A stretch of 64,000 nt of DNA, taken from positions 977,898,084-977,962,083 of the forward strand of contig OX336389.2 in NCBI GenBank assembly GCA_946902985.2. The letters are read 5' to 3'. Below, piece after piece: positions 20,568 through 29,693 of this stretch. The DNA is from Meconema thalassinum (Eukaryota; Arthropoda; Insecta; Orthoptera; Tettigoniidae). Under the pieces are notes generated by a model, which was not told where the DNA came from, made no database searches, and worked only from the letters and a program-made list of their open reading frames with translations. Within the stretch, counting starts at the first letter, position 1; each line of letters opens with the position of its first letter. A program made the translations under genes and the position numbers.

Positions 20568-20608
20568 GGATCTGATGATGATCGCTTGACGATCGAAACT
20601 GGTCATCC
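20568..20608 (+). ncRNA. Hammerhead-ribozyme-like motif, right arm of element A
   Basis: Core CTGATGA at 20572-20578; one extra T; five-pair stem II GATCG(CTTGA)CGATC; GAAA at 20595-20598; a two-pair stem III (A-U, C-G) closed by loop TG; cleavage triplet GTC ending at 20604; then ATCC, which pairs with GGAT at 20568-20571 as stem I. Only the extra base before stem II departs from the consensus. Predicted cleavage would be after 20604. This is untested. Confidence 0.7.
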
Positions 20609-21174
20609 TAGTGTTTTATTAATCTCATGTAATTTATTTCAGGATTAGGGCATAACCCATCTCTTTTGGGTACATTCGTGTTGACCGACTGAAAAGCACT
20701 AAACTCTTGTTTACTAAGGCAACACTGAAAATATGGCTTCAAACACCACAATGTGACCTAATGGTAAAAATATTTAAAATATGCATTTATATGACAAATA
20801 AAAACCACTGTATTGTGACGATATTCACTTGATTTGCATCAGAAACCAATCGAGCATGAAAATAGAGGTAAAGAAAAAATATGACTTTTCCTAAACATCT
20901 GAGCCCTACTTATAACCTTCGTTGTAGCATTAGTATATTTGATGTTTGCATTATTAATATGTACATTTAAGTTAAGTTAAGAGTGTTTGATTGGGTGCAA
21001 TATATGTACAGTATGTGATTTAAATATAAAATTGTTTGTAATGGTGAAAACAGAACAGTGTTAGATTAAATGTTAATTTGTATGGTTATTGGGTTGTAAT
21101 CATGCAAGTACATCGAATATTCAAGTTAAGCCATTAATATTACGTACATATGCATGTTTATAGCTGTTATTCCG

Positions 21175-21808
21175 GAAGATGCATGTTTCTGAATTTTTTC
21201 GCTCAGTTTTCTAAGATCTGTCATTCCCTTTGGAGTCCAGCTAAATTCTCCACCAAACAAAATGCATGGAAAACCAAATAAAGCATTCTTTACCTCGCAA
21301 CCACACAGCCAATCAAATTTCTTATACGCGTCAGGATTGAAGCTCCTAGTGTATTGCTTCTGCCTGCTAGTAGAACTCTGTTTGATGTCTAACACAGGTG
21401 TTGGTCTCCCCTTACTCTTTACAACACATTTCTCGTGAAGCGTTAAACTACTAAATTGAAGCGACTGTAAAAATTGCACAGTGTTACTCATTATTAACTT
21501 GAAACAAAATCACAAGCTAATCACACAACCGTACACAAACTCCAACAACACCTACTACGGTTGTTGACAAGGGGGTAACTTCCACAGCTTGTGTAGAGCA
21601 CTGGAGTAATGGAAACATTTTCTAAAACAGGTCTGAAATAAATCGGTTTTGTAAGAACAAGGAACATTGCTAGGTATCATTAAAATAAGGCGAAATATAT
21701 TGTGAAATAATATGCAAGTATTTGTTAAAATTACGCAAGCCTGCTACATTAGAATCTTTATCTATAATTCACACTTTGGCAAGACTGATTGAACAAGCGC
21801 TTGAAGAG
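21175..21808 (-). mobile_element. Fragment of the ZMYM/TTF-type hAT
   Basis: Matches 10107-10738 of the hAT in the Gypsy LTR with only scattered differences, covering the 5' non-coding part and first coding block. No terminal repeats or target duplication are visible, so both ends are truncated. Confidence 0.85.
21181..21491 (-). pseudogene. hAT transposase N-terminus, open frame
   Basis: From ATG at 21489-21491 the frame runs MSNTVQFLQSLQFSSLTLHE, then KCVVKSKGRPTP, then SFNPDAYKKFDWLCGCEV and FPCILFGGEFSW to KHASS. That is the N-terminal TTF-like zinc finger, without the two frameshifts seen in the copy at 10103-10425. It shows the ancestral start and finger best. Beyond KHASS the frame enters unrelated sequence, so the RNase H core is absent. 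Confidence 0.75.
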
Positions 21809-22027
21809 GTTGAATTAGAACGATTTAGTTCGGTGTATCTAACTATCCGTGTGTTATATAAATATTTGATTATTGGGTGCAGGAATTAAACAGAGATATC
21901 AGATGAAATTTGTCACAGGCAAAATGTTTGTTGATTAACTACTGTAATTAGTAAAATAATAATCAAGTAATATCTGTAATACTATTGAGGTGGTTATGTA
22001 ATTATTATAATAAGAGCAATTAATATA

Positions 22028-23373
22028 CACGCGCACACAAGTCCGTATACCCCTACTCATTATTAATATTTATTTCTATTGTCAGTGCACTTACTCATCA
22101 TTTATTTATTTCTACTTACATTGTCAGATACCCATTGTTATCAACTTCGATTGTTGAAAGCAGTTGGTGCCATGATATTGAAAGAATGTCTGATACAAGT
22201 GATTATACGATTGAGGAATGGTTGCTGGCCGCTGTGTGTGATCATGAGTGTAAAGTTAATGGGAAATCAATTAAAAATGTGAAGGATGATTTCATTGCAC
22301 GGTTTGTGAAAGCAGCATCGACACAGAAGGCGTTGTTAGCATGGGAAAAGAGAGCCTCTTTAACGGGCAGTGTTCGCGAAGCGCCGAGAAGTGGAAGACC
22401 ATCCACAAGACTAACTTTGTTCTGATATGGAAAATCAATTGAACAATCTCCGGTCAAACCCATACGGATACATGCGACAGAGTTGGGGGTACTGGAATCA
22501 ACCATGAGGAAACGCATCAAAGTGGATCTGAAAAGGAGGTGATGGCGTCCATTGAGTGTCAATGAATGATCACATGATGATTTGGAGAGACGTGTTGATG
22601 CTTGTGGTCAGATGCTGTAACAATTCCAAAGAATGGCTCTGAAGGCAAAAGTCATGTTCACTGACGAATGTGCAATTTATTGCAGCTCCCATAGTCGCAA
22701 TGTTTACTTTTGGGGAAAAGAAAATCCATATTTTTTTTATTATTCTTTTTTTTTTTTTGTCAAGTAATCAAGCGAACCCCACCTCACGTCACGATCTGGG
22801 CCAGAATGACACAAATGCATCTGTTTGACCCATATCGCTTTGATCGTTCTGTTAATCAGAACACTTACCTCTAGATGATTAAGGACTGGCTCATCCCGCA
22901 GCTGCAAAATGCGGGAATCTTAGACGGTGTTTCGCTTCAAAACGAAGAGGCACCGGATAACTTCGCAGTGGCTGTTCGACAACGTCTGAACGCAGTCTTT
23001 GGGAATCGTTGGATCGGTCGATGATCGGATAATGATCCAGCTCCCCTTCCATGGCCACCAAGGAGCCATGATCTAACAACACCCGTTAACAGACTCTAGT
23101 GTTACATAAGGAACAGGTGAGGAAGCAGCAATAGGTTGGAATTGATGATCTGAAAAATGCACAGTGTGCGAAGCTTTGCAGAGAGTGACCCCAAAGATGT
23201 TGCTTAATATCAGCATCAGAACATGGCAGTGTATTCAGCAGAGACCATGGAGGGACACATACGGATAATTTAGATTCCCAAGATGTAAGACAAATGTACA
23301 GTATATGTATATGCACCGACAATAGAAATAAATAATAATGATGAATAGGGGTATACGGACTTTGTGCGCACAC
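22028..23373 (+). mobile_element. Mariner/Tc1-like transposon with ~60-bp inverted ends
   Basis: Left end CACGCGCACACAAGTCCG and right end CGGACTTTGTGCGCACAC are inverted, and the match continues through GTATACCCCTA...TTTATTTCTATTGTC for about 60 bp. TA dinucleotides flank at 22026-22027 and 23374-23375. One decayed transposase lies on the plus strand. Confidence 0.8.
22140..23080 (+). pseudogene. Mariner/Tc1-like transposase, decayed
   Basis: N-terminal block: TIEEWLLAAVCDHECKVNGK and KNVKDDFIARFVKAASTQKA, then a LTGSVREAPRSGRPSTR linker (22195-22425). The catalytic region has VMFTDECAIYCSSHSRNVYF (first aspartate, near 22654), PPHVTIWA with HLFDPYRFDRSVNQNTYL (about 22780-22875), DWLIPQLQNAGILDG (22890) and FGNRWIGR (near 23000). 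The second aspartate is replaced: QNEEAPDNF stands where QQDGAPxHF is usual. A poly-T insertion near 22730-22760 and several stops break the frame. It is a family known widely in insects. Confidence 0.8.
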
Positions 23374-23390
23374 TATATATATAATATACT

Positions 23391-25320
23391 AGCTATACCC
23401 GCCATGCGTTGCAATGCCAATCAAAGACAGATGCCTTTATGATAAGGATAATAATGAAAACTACTGTTGAATTGACAAGTCAAACTTACAAACTACCGTA
23501 ATACAAAGAAATATTTTAAATATCACTGTCGTGGAAGACTTAATGTGGGGAGTCATAACATCTAGGTCATTTGCCCTTAGTGATAATAATAGGCTAATGA
23601 AAAGGGAAACGATTACTAAACACACAAGGTGAAATTTTAAAACTGATATAGGTAATTGAGATATCTACCTTCGATATCTTCCTAGTCTCAACCTTACTTG
23701 CTGGCGTAAGCTGATACTCGTTGCATCTAGAGAATGAGCTGTTGGCGTACTACTCGGGTCCCAGCTCCGTGAATCTGAGAGGAATGTGGATCGCATGGAT
23801 GATGATATAGCCTATGATGACAGACATGACAGACATGTGGGGTTCCCGGCCCTTGCATAATAACGTACCAAATACACTGGTTGGTGACTCACTCACTAAT
23901 TCGCAACACCACAGTGGTTTAGGCAACGGCCCTATGTTAACAGTATTGGAATAGACAGGAATACCTGATAACTTGGCAGACTGGTGACAGGCCCTTCACC
24001 TGTCGCCTGCCCCCTTCCCCTGACCATGCAAGTTCCCAGAGCTTGGACTCTAGAAGTTGTGACACCAAATATCTATATTTAGAAATGCACATGTTGGTTG
24101 AATTATGTAGATGTAAGTGATAAAATATTGAATGCCTAAAATATTGAGATACACCCAAATCAATACAGCGAGGTCATCTGCCCTGGTTAGAGGCATAGAT
24201 GGACAATTATTAAGTAACAAATGAAGCAAAAATATGTCACACACGAACTGAAATGTCACAGTGAATGATTCAATTCAATTCTGTCAAGCATTCACACTCA
24301 TACAAAGAAAACACATGCACTGATGCAAAAATGTATGAAATACAGTGTTATTGAAACTTGGAAATCATAATCAGTAATTGAAATACACTCATTTGTTGAA
24401 GCAACTCAACAAAATCAATTTACTAATTCAGAAACCTATGAGGGAATGCACAAATGTTCACCGAAGTTCACTTGTTGAACTTTTAGGCATTTATTGTAAA
24501 ATGGATTTTCTAATTCGGAAAACTTCGCGGGCGTGCGCACAACAGCTTACCAAAGTTAATTTCTTGAAATGATTCGCGCTCATCACTCATTTGTGGAAAA
24601 TGAGAAACTTTCCTTGGAGTGTACACAACAACTCACCCAAGATTCATCACAATCGGATGAATGGTATATGAACCCATAAGGGACTTAAAACAACTCGCGC
24701 GCCGTCACTCATTTGTTGAATATTTACTCGTGTGCTACTTATTGTAAAATGGATTTACTAAGCCAGAAACCTTCCCTGGAGTGCACACAACAACTCACCC
24801 AAGTTTCATCACAATCGGATGAATGGTTTATAAACGCATAGCTGGCATACATACAGTCAAACTATCAAGTAACATTGATTTTTATATATATGCTAGCTAT
24901 TCCCGGCATGCATTGCAATGCCAATTAAAGACAGAAAGGAAGATAATAATAATGAACTCCCGGCCGAAAACCCTGGCGTGAACTGTATTGGAATAGACAG
25001 CGATACCAGATAACAGGGCGAGCTGCTGACAATCTCCTCATGTCACCTCGCGATGAATCAGCAAGCCTTTCTCACACCTTGCATTGTGGTGTCATAAGTA
25101 TACAGATTGTGCCATTGGGTTACTATGGGATTTAAGGGTTCCTGTAAAGTCCCTCACCCCTTTGTTACATAAATAATTTGTAGCCAGAAACCTTCCCTGG
25201 AGTGCACACAAAAACTCACATAAATTTCACCGCAATCAAACGAATGGTATATGAACGCATAGGGGACATACATACAAACTATCCCATAACATTGATTTTT
25301 ATAGATAGATATATAGTATA
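23391..25320. repeat. Dispersed repeat, two tandem copies with internal sub-repeats
   Basis: CTAGCTATNCCCGNCATGC followed by TTGCAATGCCAAT starts at 23391 and again at 24893. Each copy ends with CATACATAC...ACATTGATTTTTATA (24880 and 25300). Inside, a ~120-bp block with CCTGGAGTGCACACAACAAC TCACCCAAG and ATCGGATGAATGGT recurs near 24480, 24600, 24770 and 25190. This is a common arthropod repeat style. I see no open frame, and a tRNA head is not evident. Confidence 0.6.
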
Positions 25321-25494
25321 CACATACTGACCATATATCTCGTGTGAAGGAATTTAAATATTTGGGTGAATGGATTACCGACAATTAGAGCATTATTCTC
25401 CATTTTTAGGTCCGTATTGAATTTATTACTAACAAACTAATTAATATTTTCCGTCCTTTTCAATACAATGTTTTGATTATCTATTTAACCAATT

Positions 25495-25534
25495 AGGTAC
25501 ATGTTTCGAACATCATTATGTTCTTCTTCAGCCT
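25495..25534 (-). ncRNA. Hammerhead-ribozyme-like motif, left arm of element B
   Basis: On the minus strand: AGG, CTGAAGA, an extra A, stem II GAACAT(AATG)ATGTTC with six perfect pairs, GAAAC, AT, GTA, then CCT pairing with AGG. Confidence 0.65.
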
Positions 25535-26156
25535 CAATGCATAGTTAGAACTTAGACAAGTAAGATACACACTATCAATCACTTATAATAAAATTGCCAC
25601 TTCTTTTGGCGATGCAGGTTGTGACGTTCTGTTAGTATACAGAGGATGTAATTGATAATAATTTCTTATCCAATTTTAATACCTAAGGCAGGAATGTGAA
25701 GACGGTGGAGAGCGAAAGAGCCGTGCCGGTAGTGGTGCTACGGGAAGGAATGTCACTCGACAGATGTTGCTGTCAGCTGGCGTTCTCTTGCCTGGTGATG
25801 GTGCCATGACTATTGAGTATCTGATGTCGCCAACCACCGAGTTATTTTATTTTAAGATGAACTCCATCCTCGAACTATTTTAATTTCCGGCTTTCAACAA
25901 ACAGCAGCACAGCACATCAATTTGTTATCTCACCATCTCCATCAAACAGGAATGAGAAGTTTCAAGGACGCTTGTCAAAACTTTCATGTGGAGCAATGCA
26001 CAGAGTCTAACCTTTCAATAAACAAGAAGGTTGTATGTTAATAATAGAATTTTGGACATACGGACAAAGTTTTATGTGTTTCAACTAATTTTAATGACGC
26101 ACCGTATTTTAACGTGTAGCATTAAATTTTAGACTGTACTATGTTAATGTAAGTGG

Positions 26157-26478
26157 CAATTTTTTTTTAAGCGTATGGCTTTTAGTGCCGGGAGTGTCCG
26201 AGGACATGTTCGGCTCGCCAGTTTTGTAGCTGCTTCGAGACGGACACCCATTGGGTGAGCTACAAGTACCGTTGGGGAGGAAAGTTGGAAGGGAGGGTCG
26301 AGGAGTTGGAAGGTAGCGGCTGTGGCCTATAGTTAAGGACCAACCCCGGCATTTGCCTGGAAGGAAGATGGGAAACCACAGAAGACCATCTTCAAGGTTG
26401 CCGGCGGGGGGATTCGAACCTCCTCGCCTCCCGGATGTGAGCGACTGCCAACAGTCATGCCCCAACGACCTCGGCTAA
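26157..26478 (-). mobile_element. tRNA-derived SINE, minus orientation
   Basis: The inverse head reads GAGGTCGTTGGGGCATGACT and AGGAGGTTCGAATCCCCCCG (B box). The tail is a T9 run at 26160. Similar body words (GCGGCTGTGGCC, CATTTGCCTGG, GGGAAACCACAG) occur in the SINE at 48572-48929, so they share a 3' module. Confidence 0.7.
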
Positions 26479-26549
26479 CTCACCCGGTAATTTTATTACA
26501 AGTGATTGATAGTGTGTATCTTACTTGTCTAAGTTCTAACTATGTATTG

Positions 26550-26589
26550 AGGCTGAAGAAGAGCATAATGATGTTCGAAACATGTACCT
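26550..26589 (+). ncRNA. Hammerhead-ribozyme-like motif, right arm of element B
   Basis: AGG, CTGAAGA (26553-26559), an extra A, stem II GAGCAT(AATG)ATGTTC (one G-U pair), GAAA, C-AT-G, cleavage triplet GTA ending 26586, then CCT pairing with AGG. It is the same layout as element A with different stem sequences. Confidence 0.65.
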
Positions 26590-26669
26590 AATTGGTTAAA
26601 TAGATAATCAAAACATTGTATTGAAAAGGATGGAAATTATTAATTAGTTTGTTAGTATTACCGACAATT

Positions 26670-27295
26670 GTAATGAAAAGAGGTCCATTACAACAAGAAT
26701 TCAAAAAATGGAAAATGCTTTTCAGTTAACGAAAAACACTTACAACAAAAAGAGTCTTTCCTGGAACTGCAAAATTCAACATTATACAACAGTGATCGGG
26801 CCCGAAGCTCTCTACGCTTCAGAAACTCTCACTCTTCAACATAGAACAATTCGAGATCAGTTGGAAGTGAAGGAACGTAAAATAATGAGGAAAATCTTAG
26901 GGCCGAGAATCAAAGATGGTGTTCATCTTCCAAAGCCAAATGCTGAAATATATAAAACCATCTCCAAAATCACAGACAAAATGCATATGCGACGAATCCA
27001 ATTCTTGGGGCACCTGGAAAGAATGGACCCAAATAGACTAACTCACAAAATTCACACATACTTGAAAAACAAAACAACTAGATCAAATTATTACAAACAG
27101 ACTGAAAAAGACTTGCAAGAATTAGGATCGCCAAATCTCCTAGACCGAAATGTCATCAGAACACTTGCACTCACACGGGGTTTCGAGGAGGAAGAAAGAC
27201 GGCCATACCACCATATCTGGTCTGCACAACGGAAGCAAACCCATTCATTGCGTATGAAGGAGTACTGGGCTGCAAGAAAGGCTAACCATTGTTGA
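26670..27295 (+). pseudogene. RTE polyprotein C-terminal region
   Basis: The frame encodes the part downstream of the RT palm: YASETLTLQHRTIRDQLEVK, ERKIMRKILGPRIKDGVHLP, then IQFLGHLERMDPNRLTHKI, RGFEEEERRPYHHIW and MKEYWAARKANHC. These are typical RTE C-terminal strings (YASETW, RKILGP, FxGHxxRM). It is open for 195 codons but lacks RT and endonuclease because of 5' truncation during insertion. Confidence 0.82.
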
Positions 27296-27404
27296 TTCCG
27301 CGTGGTCCTAAGAGACCCATTCGCGACGACGAAGAAGAAGTATACACATACATTTTCATTTGAGACTGATTTGCCTTACAGTGCCCAGTCTAGTCTGCAC
27401 TGCC

Positions 27405-28133
27405 GCAGATTTATCAAGGAGGACAGCAATAACCTCAAAACGTTTACAGAATAATATAAACAAATATCTAAGAGATATAAATATAAATTACTAGTTATTA
27501 AGACGATAAATATTCTTTGCTACAACCAATGTTGACTTTCAGGTAAGTTTAATGTCAAATATTAGATTCTCTTCTTACAGTTTAGACTGGCTGCGTGGCT
27601 CAGCGGTTACGTTCTCGCTTGCTGGGCCCAAGTTTGCAGATTCGTATCCTGGCGCAGTCAGCTGGCATTAGAGGGTGCGCAAATGCGAGGGAGCCATGTC
27701 AGTAGATTTACTGGCACATTAATGATCCCCGTCAGGGCAAAATTCCGGCACCCCGGAGTCTCTAAAAGCCACAGTAGTTAAAAAGGATGTAAAACCAATA
27801 ACATTAATATTATCTTACAGTTTAAATTGAGACCGATAATCTATTATCATATTTTATTTCATTTTCTTCTTTATAGTCAATGGTAGACAACCCCGTGGGT
27901 CACAAGATCTAAATAATATTAATATCAATTTGCAACAAGTCACAAGATATACAATTTTAAACTTTGAAGATGTTTTCCATATTAATAACTGGATGCACCT
28001 TATTTTGAAAATAATTCAAGAAATTTTAATTTTTGATATCTGACTGTACGTAAGTATTTGTTTTTGAAAATATTCATTAGCTTTTGAAATCTTAGCAGAA
28101 TTCAGAAATATAATGTTTTGTAAGGGTATCCAT

Positions 28134-28172
<39 letters not shown>

Positions 28173-28325
28173 CAGTTTAGATATTCTTACTCAAGTTTTA
28201 ATTACAATAAATTTTGCCTTGGATATAAGCTGAGGAAGACTCCATCAAAAGGTCACTATGTTTCATGAATTATGTTGATAGGTGTACTATTTTTAAGAGG
28301 AAAAAGAAAACAAACTGTAAGTTAC
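27405..28325 (+). repeat. Penelope-related repeat, plus copy
   Basis: Inverted homologue of 15556-16345. It holds AAGCTGAGGAAGACTCC at 28227, a decayed hammerhead-like start whose GAAAC is no longer recognisable. A SINE (27585-27812) and an expanded (ATTT)n tract (about 28131-28172) are private to this copy. Confidence 0.7.
27585..27812 (+). mobile_element. tRNA-derived SINE family A, copy 1
   Basis: The head GACTGGCTGCGTGGCTCAGC GGTTA has an A box and GCAGATTCGTATCCTGG a B box. A body with GTGCGCAAATGCGAGGGAGC and CAAAATTCCGGCACCCC follows. An exact 12-bp duplication TCTTACAGTTTA flanks it (27573-27584 and 27813-27824). Other copies are at 45785-46000 (minus) and 60108-60340 (plus). Confidence 0.85.
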
Positions 28326-28486
28326 CAAAAAACTGACTATACCAGATTTTAACAATAGGAATTCTGGCCTATCTTCCTGAACCGCTCTTTTCCAGACTAC
28401 CTTATTCTGGATGTTGTTTGTTTCCAAGTTCTGTCCACCGAGAATGCTTAGCTAGCTTTTAAAGTTCACCGAGTCAAAAATATAAG

Positions 28487-28800
28487 AAATGAAAAGTTTT
28501 GAAGCCATTCTTTCAGTGTTGCCTATACAAACTGTTATTTGTAACTTGAGTCACTCAACACGAATTTGTCCAAAGACTGAGCGGGGTACAATGTGTATAA
28601 TATGTAAATAACACTACTGGAAAAAATTAAAAGTATTAGTTTATGATCACAGTTATAATGGGCCAATTTTTAGGATAAAGAGTTTCGGCCTTCAAGCGGT
28701 CATCGTTAGATCTTGATCTCCCGCTCGACCGCATACGAAACTCATTCTGTACTTAAGTACCATCAAGTAATAATTGCGGTATAGCACTTGTGCCCACACA
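28487..28800 (-). mobile_element. Decayed Penelope-like element E
   Basis: Starts with the tail GAAGCCATTCTTTCAGTGTT G CCTATACAAAC, shared with 59401 and inverted at 20700-20740. It continues with CAACACGAAT..., and at 28673-28712 (minus) has a degenerate hammerhead-like stretch: CTAACGA, stem GACCG, GAAAC. CTCGACCGCA near 28733 matches 20275. The far end is not identified. Confidence 0.5.
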
Positions 28801-29100
28801 ATCCATTGCCTTATGAATCAATACCCTTGCCTGAATGGGTAGGCTATATTTTCTGTTCAAGGGCTATCCGTGCTCATCTCTAACTGAAGGGTTGATTCCA
28901 TAAACCAGACAAGTCCAAAAATAGACTTTTTTGGTATTATGACAGCTGTGGGTAGTCCTCACCTTGCTCTACCTAGTGGTAGTTTTCGTTTATTACAGAA
29001 GCAGACGAGTCCTGAGATATTCAGTTGTGAAGTTGGTTCCATGCTTCAATAAAACATCTTCCGAATGAGAAAATACATGACCAAATTGTTCTGATCTGAG

Positions 29101-29523
29101 ATGGTTGTCCGGGACAGAATAAGACTATGGTACGGTTCCTCTACTGCCACTGCTACTCTAGTACCAGTATTCAGATCATTTAAAAAGATAACTTACATCT
29201 TTCCCATTCGAGGAAACAGTTATTTGCCAAACGATCAAGATTTTGCCCTCATTGATAAGGAGAAAAGGGCGAAGATAGCGGAAATTCCACAGAAGTGGGA
29301 TGATGTAGTGGTGAAGGCAAGGAAACATCCTTCCCCCTTCCACCTGAGGATAATGACTCACAATGATTTTCTTGACATGACAAATGCTGTGGAACCTTTG
29401 CTTCTAGAAACACCCAAACCTCCCTTACAACTCCAACTGAAGAACCTGGCATCCACTTCCCAAGATCCCACCACAGGGGAGATATACAGTGATAACAATT
29501 CTGACGGTTGTGATGTTGTTTAG
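29101..29523 (+). pseudogene. Transposase-like C-terminal fragment, family uncertain
   Basis: 140 codons. The middle reads KKITYIFPIRGNSYLPNDQD then FALIDKEKRAKIAEIPQKW. I recall FPVRGHSYxxxDRDFxxI strings from uncharacterised arthropod transposon proteins but cannot name the superfamily. The C-terminus is acidic and serine-rich. The start may not be native, because upstream sequence ending in TTACAG could be an intron edge. It belongs to the inverted-repeat element around it by position. Function not assigned. Confidence 0.4.
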
Positions 29524-29693
29524 AAGACTCATTAAAACGGTTAGGTTTATTGCTTATATGTTTGTAACATATCAACTAAGTTGTTGAGGATTATTCCCTG
29601 TTGTACTCCAAATATTCTACAGAAAGCAGACAGGTCCAAACGTTTTTTAATGTTGTAGTGCAATATATAGTTTTAAATCACATTTTGATACTA

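Larger units (their letters stand above)
20057..20749. mobile_element. Palindromic Penelope-like element A with hammerhead motifs
   Basis: Flanked by an exact 13-bp duplication, AATGTGACCTAAT, at 20044-20056 and 20750-20762. The arms (about 20057-20275 and 20490-20717) are inverted and nearly identical over ~220 bp. A ~32-bp tail ending near 20749 (TTTACTAAGGCAACACTG...) is present on the right only. The same tail is found at 28501 and 59401. The interior of ~215 bp is non-coding. Each arm carries a hammerhead-like core. Assignment to Penelope-like elements rests on these features plus the linked GIY-YIG domain in the copy at 37849. Confidence 0.75.
25387..26656. mobile_element. Palindromic Penelope-like element B with hammerhead motifs
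   Basis: Inserted in the RTE coding region with an exact 13-bp duplication, ATTACCGACAATT (25374-25386 and 26657-26669). The arms begin ACTAACAAACTAATTAAT on each side and match inverted for about 180 bp (25429-25607; about 26480-26653). A ~42-bp unpaired tail is on the left only. The right arm is opened near its inner end by a SINE. The interior ~520 bp (25610-26130) has no open frame. Confidence 0.75.
25322..27345 (+). mobile_element. 5'-truncated RTE-type retrotransposon, split by element B
   Basis: The left piece (25322-25386) encodes VKEFKYLGEWITDN and the right piece (26657-27345) continues after a duplicated target. The 3' end is GACGACGAAGAAGAAG, the short-repeat tail usual for RTE. 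A sister 3' end lies inverted at 61926-62165. Confidence 0.85.

Noticed and set aside
28131..28172. (ATTT)n tract as a possible CRISPR or satellite feature
   Set aside because: Simple microsatellite expansion absent from the sister copy at 15790; no spacers.
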